Made by a program: the position numbers and the translations under genes
The notes under the pieces: generated by a model
Seen by the model: only the letters and a program-made list of their open reading frames with translations
What the model was told of the DNA's origin: nothing
The model's database searches: none
Part shown: positions 60,612-64,000 of the stretch, in pieces
Position numbering within the stretch: the first letter of the stretch is position 1
Layout: the number at the start of each line of letters is the position of its first letter
Source of the DNA: M3007 sp035299505
GTDB lineage: Bacteria; Bacteroidota; Bacteroidia; Chitinophagales; Saprospiraceae
NCBI GenBank assembly: GCA_035299505.1
Contig: DATGWL010000028.1
Span: forward strand, 4,101 to 68,100
DNA length: 64,000 nucleotides
Direction: 5' to 3'

Positions 60612-63200
60612 TCAATTATCACTAGCCCCTGGCTCACCTCCCGCCTGTAATGGCAGGGATTTATCACCAGCATTTAAGGCTTTTACCTCATTGGCGTAGG
60701 CAATCACCACGCCGTCTTTAGTCTCGTTGAGGGTTGCCACCAGCGATACGCCTTCAGCCGGATTTTCATTCAATATGAATTCTGCCAGCGGATCTTCTAC
60801 GTATTTCTGGATGGCACGGTGCAACGGACGAGCGCCAAATTGCGGGTCGTACCCTTTTTCTGCCACAAAATCCTTGGCTTCATCGCTGAGCGTCAATTCG
60901 AATTTCATGTTATTCAGGCGTTTAGCCAGGCCAGCCAGGGCATTGTCGATGATCTTGAAGATTTCCGGTTTGCCCAGTGAGTTGAACACCATCACATCGT
61001 CAATACGGTTCAGGAATTCCGGAGAGAAGGTTTTGCGCAAAGCGTTTTGAATCACCGTTTTGGCATTTTCCTCTGCAGCATCCTGACGCGCCTGCGTGGC
61101 AAAACCAACGCCCTGACCGAAGTCTTTCAACTGACGAACCCCAATATTGGAGGTCATGATGATGAGGGTGTTCTTGAAATCCACTTTGCGGCCCATGCCG
61201 TCGGTCAATTGACCATCGTCCAGCACCTGCAACAGGATATTGAACACATCCGGGTGCGCTTTTTCAATTTCGTCGAGCAGTACCACAGAATAAGGCTTGC
61301 GGCGCACTTTTTCTGTTAACTGGCCGCCTTCTTCGTAACCTACGTATCCGGGAGGCGCGCCGATGAGTCGGCTCACCGTGAATTTCTCCATGTATTCGCT
61401 CATGTCAATCCGGATGAGATTGTCTTCCGAATCAAACAGGTAGCGCGCCAGTGCGCGGGCGAGTTCTGTTTTACCCACACCGGTTGGACCAAGGAATATG
61501 AAGGAACCGATTGGCTTCTTCGGATCTTTCAAACCCACGCGGTTGCGCTGAATGGCCTTGGAGATCTTGATGATGCTTTCATCCTGACCGATAACCATTT
61601 TCTTAAGGTCGTCTGCCATTTGCACCAGCTTTTTGCTTTCGCTCTGTCCAACCTTGCGCACTGGAATACCGGTCATCATAGCCACGATTTCGGCGATTTC
61701 TTCTTCACCAACCGGATACCGGGCCACTTTGCTTTCTTCCTCCCATTGCGCTTTGGCGAAGTCCAGCTGACGCACCTGTCTGCTTTCCAGATCTCTCAGG
61801 TTGGCGGCATCTTCGTAGTTCTGGTTTTTCACTGCGAAGTTTTTGCGCTCGCGGATGGCTTCGATTTCTTTTTCCAGATCTTCAATATGAGCAGGCACCA
61901 CAATATTTTTCAGGTGCACGCGCGCGCCCACCTCATCCAGCACGTCAATGGCTTTGTCGGGCAGGAAACGATCTGTGATATACCGATCGCTAAGGCGCAC
62001 ACAAGCCACAATGGCTTCGTCGGAGTAGCTCACGTTGTGGAACTCCTCATATTTAGGCTGGATGTTGCGCAGGATGTGAATGGTTTCTTCCTGAGATGGC
62101 GGATCCACCACTACTTTCTGGAAGCGACGATCGAGTGCGCCGTCTTTTTCAATGTATTGACGGTATTCATCGAGCGTGCTGGCGCCAATGCACTGGAGTT
62201 CGCCGCGTGCAAGGGCCGGCTTGAAGATGTTGGAGGCATCCAGGCTACCGGAAGCGCCGCCAGCGCCAACCATGGTGTGGATCTCGTCGATAAACAGGAT
62301 CACATCGCGGTTCTTTTCCAGTTCCGTCATGATGGCCTTGATCCGTTCTTCAAACTGGCCGCGGTATTTGGTGCCAGCTACCAGGGCAGCCAGGTCGAGC
62401 ATTACCACGCGTTTGTTGTGCAGGGTACGGCTCACCTTTTTCTGCATGATGCGCAGGGCCAGGCCTTCCACGATGGCGGTTTTACCCACACCTGGTTCAC
62501 CAATGAGTACCGGGTTGTTTTTCTTGCGGCGACTCAGGATCTGGCTTACGCGTTCAATTTCGCGTTCGCGACCGATGATGGGATCCAGTTTACCTTCTTC
62601 AGCCAGTTTGGTAAAGTCGCGACCGAAATTATCCAGCACGGGAGTACGGCTTTTTTCAGTGCGTTTTTGGGCCGGCGACTGGTATGCGCCGCGTTCGTCG
62701 TCGAACTCGCCTTCAGACTGAGCCTGAATTTTAGGATGAGCGAGGTCCTGTTCAGAGCGCACGTATTCCAGTTCTTTTTTGAAGGAATCGTAATCCACGT
62801 CGTATTCGCTCAGCAGTTTGGTACTGCTGATATCGGAGTATTTCAACATGGCCAGCATGAGGTGTTCCGGATGAACTTCTTCCGTTTTACTCATTTTGGC
62901 TTCCACGAAAGTGGCTTTCAGCACCCGTTGCACCTGAGTGGTCATGGCGCACTCCCCTACGTACAGGTTTTCTGCAGGCGGGTAATTGGAGTACCGGGGA
63001 ATGGAGCGTTCTACGCGTTTTTTGAGGTCATTCACATCCACTAGAAGCGAATCCAGCACACGTACGGGCAAGCTGTCGCGCTCCGCGATGATGCCCAGAA
63101 GTAAATGTTCTGTGCCAACATAATCATGTCCCAGACGGCGGGCCTCCTGGCCACTCTGGTTGATGATTTGTTTGACGACCGGTGAGAATTTATTATTCAT
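60612..63200 (-). CDS. clpC: ATP-dependent Clp protease ATP-binding subunit ClpC
   Basis: The 862-residue protein has the Clp N-domain (about 1-150), the first AAA+ module with GEPGVGKT (234-241) and DEIHTMVGAGGASG, and a UVR-type middle segment (about 447-480; NYEDAANLRDLE). The second AAA+ module has GPTGVGKTELARALA (about 571) and LLDEIEKAHPDVFN. The C-terminal D2-small domain carries YDPQFGARPLHRAIQKYVEDPLAE. It unfolds substrates for the ClpP protease and controls stress responses. The ATG at 63200 gives normal length. The terminator at 60518 separates it from the AT-rich EAD gene. Confidence 0.95.
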   Translation of the reverse strand: MNNKFSPVVKQIINQSGQEARRLGHDYVGTEHLLLGIIAERDSLPVRVLDSLLVDVNDLKKRVERSIPRYSNYPPAENLYVGECAMTTQVQRVLKATFVEAKMSKTEEVHPEHLMLAMLKYSDISSTKLLSEYDVDYDSFKKELEYVRSEQDLAHPKIQAQSEGEFDDERGAYQSPAQKRTEKSRTPVLDNFGRDFTKLAEEGKLDPIIGREREIERVSQILSRRKKNNPVLIGEPGVGKTAIVEGLALRIMQKKVSRTLHNKRVVMLDLAALVAGTKYRGQFEERIKAIMTELEKNRDVILFIDEIHTMVGAGGASGSLDASNIFKPALARGELQCIGASTLDEYRQYIEKDGALDRRFQKVVVDPPSQEETIHILRNIQPKYEEFHNVSYSDEAIVACVRLSDRYITDRFLPDKAIDVLDEVGARVHLKNIVVPAHIEDLEKEIEAIRERKNFAVKNQNYEDAANLRDLESRQVRQLDFAKAQWEEESKVARYPVGEEEIAEIVAMMTGIPVRKVGQSESKKLVQMADDLKKMVIGQDESIIKISKAIQRNRVGLKDPKKPIGSFIFLGPTGVGKTELARALARYLFDSEDNLIRIDMSEYMEKFTVSRLIGAPPGYVGYEEGGQLTEKVRRKPYSVVLLDEIEKAHPDVFNILLQVLDDGQLTDGMGRKVDFKNTLIIMTSNIGVRQLKDFGQGVGFATQARQDAAEENAKTVIQNALRKTFSPEFLNRIDDVMVFNSLGKPEIFKIIDNALAGLAKRLNNMKFELTLSDEAKDFVAEKGYDPQFGARPLHRAIQKYVEDPLAEFILNENPAEGVSLVATLNETKDGVVIAYANEVKALNAGDKSLPLQAGGEPGASDN

Positions 63201-63345
63201 AATATCAGGTGGTCAGCAAAGCAAAAAGGTATCTGCTTTTGTTTAAGTGGGGTTAGAACTTTCGTGCGACAATTTTAGGCCTTTTACAGCAAACATGGCA
63301 ACTGTTGGGGCTATACTTTAACATTTTTTTCGAACTTGGGTTCAA

Positions 63346-63510
63346 ATGGCCCTGGTCTCTGAGGTTTATGACGGTGAAATTAGACTTCCTGCGAAAGTGG
63401 CTGTGGTGCAAAACCACATTCGCAGCAAGACTATTTACAAAAACCCCGCCGAATGCCTGAGCCTGACATCCCGTCATGTCTGGAAATTTTTGTTGCAAAA
63501 AAGCGTGTAA
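63346..63510 (+). CDS. possible small ORF, weak
   Basis: A 54-codon frame (MALVSEVYDGEIRLPAKV at its start, ending in LLQKSV) lies between clpC and the STAS gene. It has no recognised family, no good ribosome-binding or promoter signal, and its 3' end overlaps the promoter of the STAS gene. It may be chance. The rest of the 385-nt gap (63201-63585) has no gene. Confidence 0.15.
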   Translation: MALVSEVYDGEIRLPAKVAVVQNHIRSKTIYKNPAECLSLTSRHVWKFLLQKSV

Positions 63511-63522
63511 CCCTTACATTTG
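63493..63522 (+). promoter_or_regulatory. complete Bacteroidota promoter for the STAS gene
   Basis: TTG at 63493-63495 (within TTTTTGTTG), a spacer of exactly 19 nt and TACATTTG at 63515-63522 match the -33/-7 consensus (TTTG, N19, TAnnTTTG). The start codon follows 63 nt later. This is the best full promoter in the window. Confidence 0.72.
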
Positions 63523-63585
63523 CCTTCCGAACAACGCTAGTCTGTTCGTTGTTTCCACCATTCAAATCTTGACAATCAGCCGACT

Positions 63586-63957
63586 ATGAAATATCAGATT
63601 GATAAACAGGAGCAGTATTCAGTATTAACCCTTCATGAGGAGAACCTGAATTCCACCATTGCTCCTCAGTTGAAGAGCGATTTGATCATGCTTTCCCAGG
63701 AGGGAGTTCGCAATTTTATTCTGGATCTTTCCAATGTAAAATATGTGGACAGCAGCGGCTTATCAGCCATTCTGACAGGCCACCGCATTTGGAAGGGCAC
63801 CGGATCGTTTGTTTTGGCAGGTGAGTTGCACCCCACCGTTACCAAACTCATTGAAATTTCCCGTCTGGAAACCATCCTTACCATCATTCCAACCGTTAGC
63901 GAAGCTATTGATTATGTAATGATGGAAGAGTTGGAAAGAGAACTGGATAACGAGTAA
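63586..63957 (+). CDS. STAS-domain anti-sigma factor antagonist
   Basis: The 123-residue protein is a single STAS domain. It has LTLHEENLNSTIAPQLKSDL, then NFILDLSNVKYVDSSGLSAI, with the phosphorylatable Ser expected in DSSGL near residue 57. Its homologues (SpoIIAA type) bind or release an anti-sigma kinase by phosphorylation. No partner kinase is visible; the window ends 43 nt after the stop. A complete promoter precedes the gene. Confidence 0.88.
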   Translation: MKYQIDKQEQYSVLTLHEENLNSTIAPQLKSDLIMLSQEGVRNFILDLSNVKYVDSSGLSAILTGHRIWKGTGSFVLAGELHPTVTKLIEISRLETILTIIPTVSEAIDYVMMEELERELDNE

Positions 63958-64000
63958 CAGCCTTAAGCACTCGAAATAAAAAAGCGCTTCGAAGATGAGA

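Noticed and set aside
61620..63044. Long plus-strand ORF of 474 codons opposite clpC
   Set aside because: It is a shadow of the strongly conserved clpC frame; its Phe/His-rich composition is typical of antisense frames.
63320..63360. Sequence resembling a tRNA T-loop (GGGTTCAAATGG)
   Set aside because: No acceptor, anticodon or D stem could be formed around it.
63253..63498. Minus-strand ORF upstream of clpC
   Set aside because: No motif, it overlaps the STAS promoter region, and the start has no supporting signal.

Overview
The window looks like a chromosomal segment of a Bacteroidota bacterium, probably of the Saprospirales (inferred). The evidence is a type IX secretion component (PorZ) and a sorting-domain protein, Bacteroidota-style -7 boxes (TAnnTTTG) upstream of at least ten genes, start codons that mostly lack a Shine-Dalgarno sequence, kynurenine 3-monooxygenase, a fused single-chain serine deaminase, and large FG-GAP/ASPIC-UnbV proteins. 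Most genes are housekeeping or cell-envelope genes. No rRNA, tRNA, CRISPR array, transposase or phage gene was seen.

Layout. 1-10.4 kb: three tandem giant FG-GAP (VCBS) repeat proteins with an ASPIC/UnbV domain, the first cut by the window edge. 10.6-16.6 kb: a membrane-anchored glucosaminidase, a four-gene photolyase cluster (SDR, flavin reductase, photolyase, and a 49-residue DUF2256 zinc-ribbon protein overlapping the photolyase stop), a lipoprotein, and a metallo-beta-lactamase/rhodanese fusion. 16.9-24.4 kb: a large TPR protein with an outer-membrane barrel partner, an amidase, and an ECF sigma factor with a membrane TPR partner. 24.5-32.3 kb: porZ, nadD, pcrA-type helicase, fabG and sdaA. 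32.4-40.2 kb: an MFS exporter, an FGE-like/sigma/anti-sigma operon, a serine hydrolase, gcvH and an aminopeptidase P. 40.6-49.8 kb: an S9 peptidase, a lipid A acyltransferase homologue, mltA, kmo, two membrane proteins of unknown function and a UDP-glucuronate decarboxylase-like gene. 50-64 kb: an unknown membrane protein bracketed by inverted repeats, mutS2, an orphan T9SS sorting-domain protein, ndk, an nrnA-like gene, two tandem FKBP isomerases, prfB with its programmed +1 frameshift, an AT-rich EAD/TIR-like gene, clpC and a STAS-domain gene.

The most distinctive structure lies between genes. Several families of composite intergenic repeats recur: 9-bp GGGTTTGA-type tandems joined to palindromes, CGAAG-type tandems including a 36-bp minisatellite, and ACATGATTGA-type elements. 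They are often arranged as inverted pairs. Strong hairpin terminators sit at most convergent gene ends, and three of them share almost the same stem.

The best candidates for unusual biology are the EAD plus TIR/DRHyd-like protein at 59.5-60.4 kb, the inverted-repeat-bracketed gene at 50-51 kb, the photolyase cluster with an SDR that has lost its catalytic tyrosine, and the signal-less sorting-domain protein at 54 kb. None of them is by itself a complete new system within this window.
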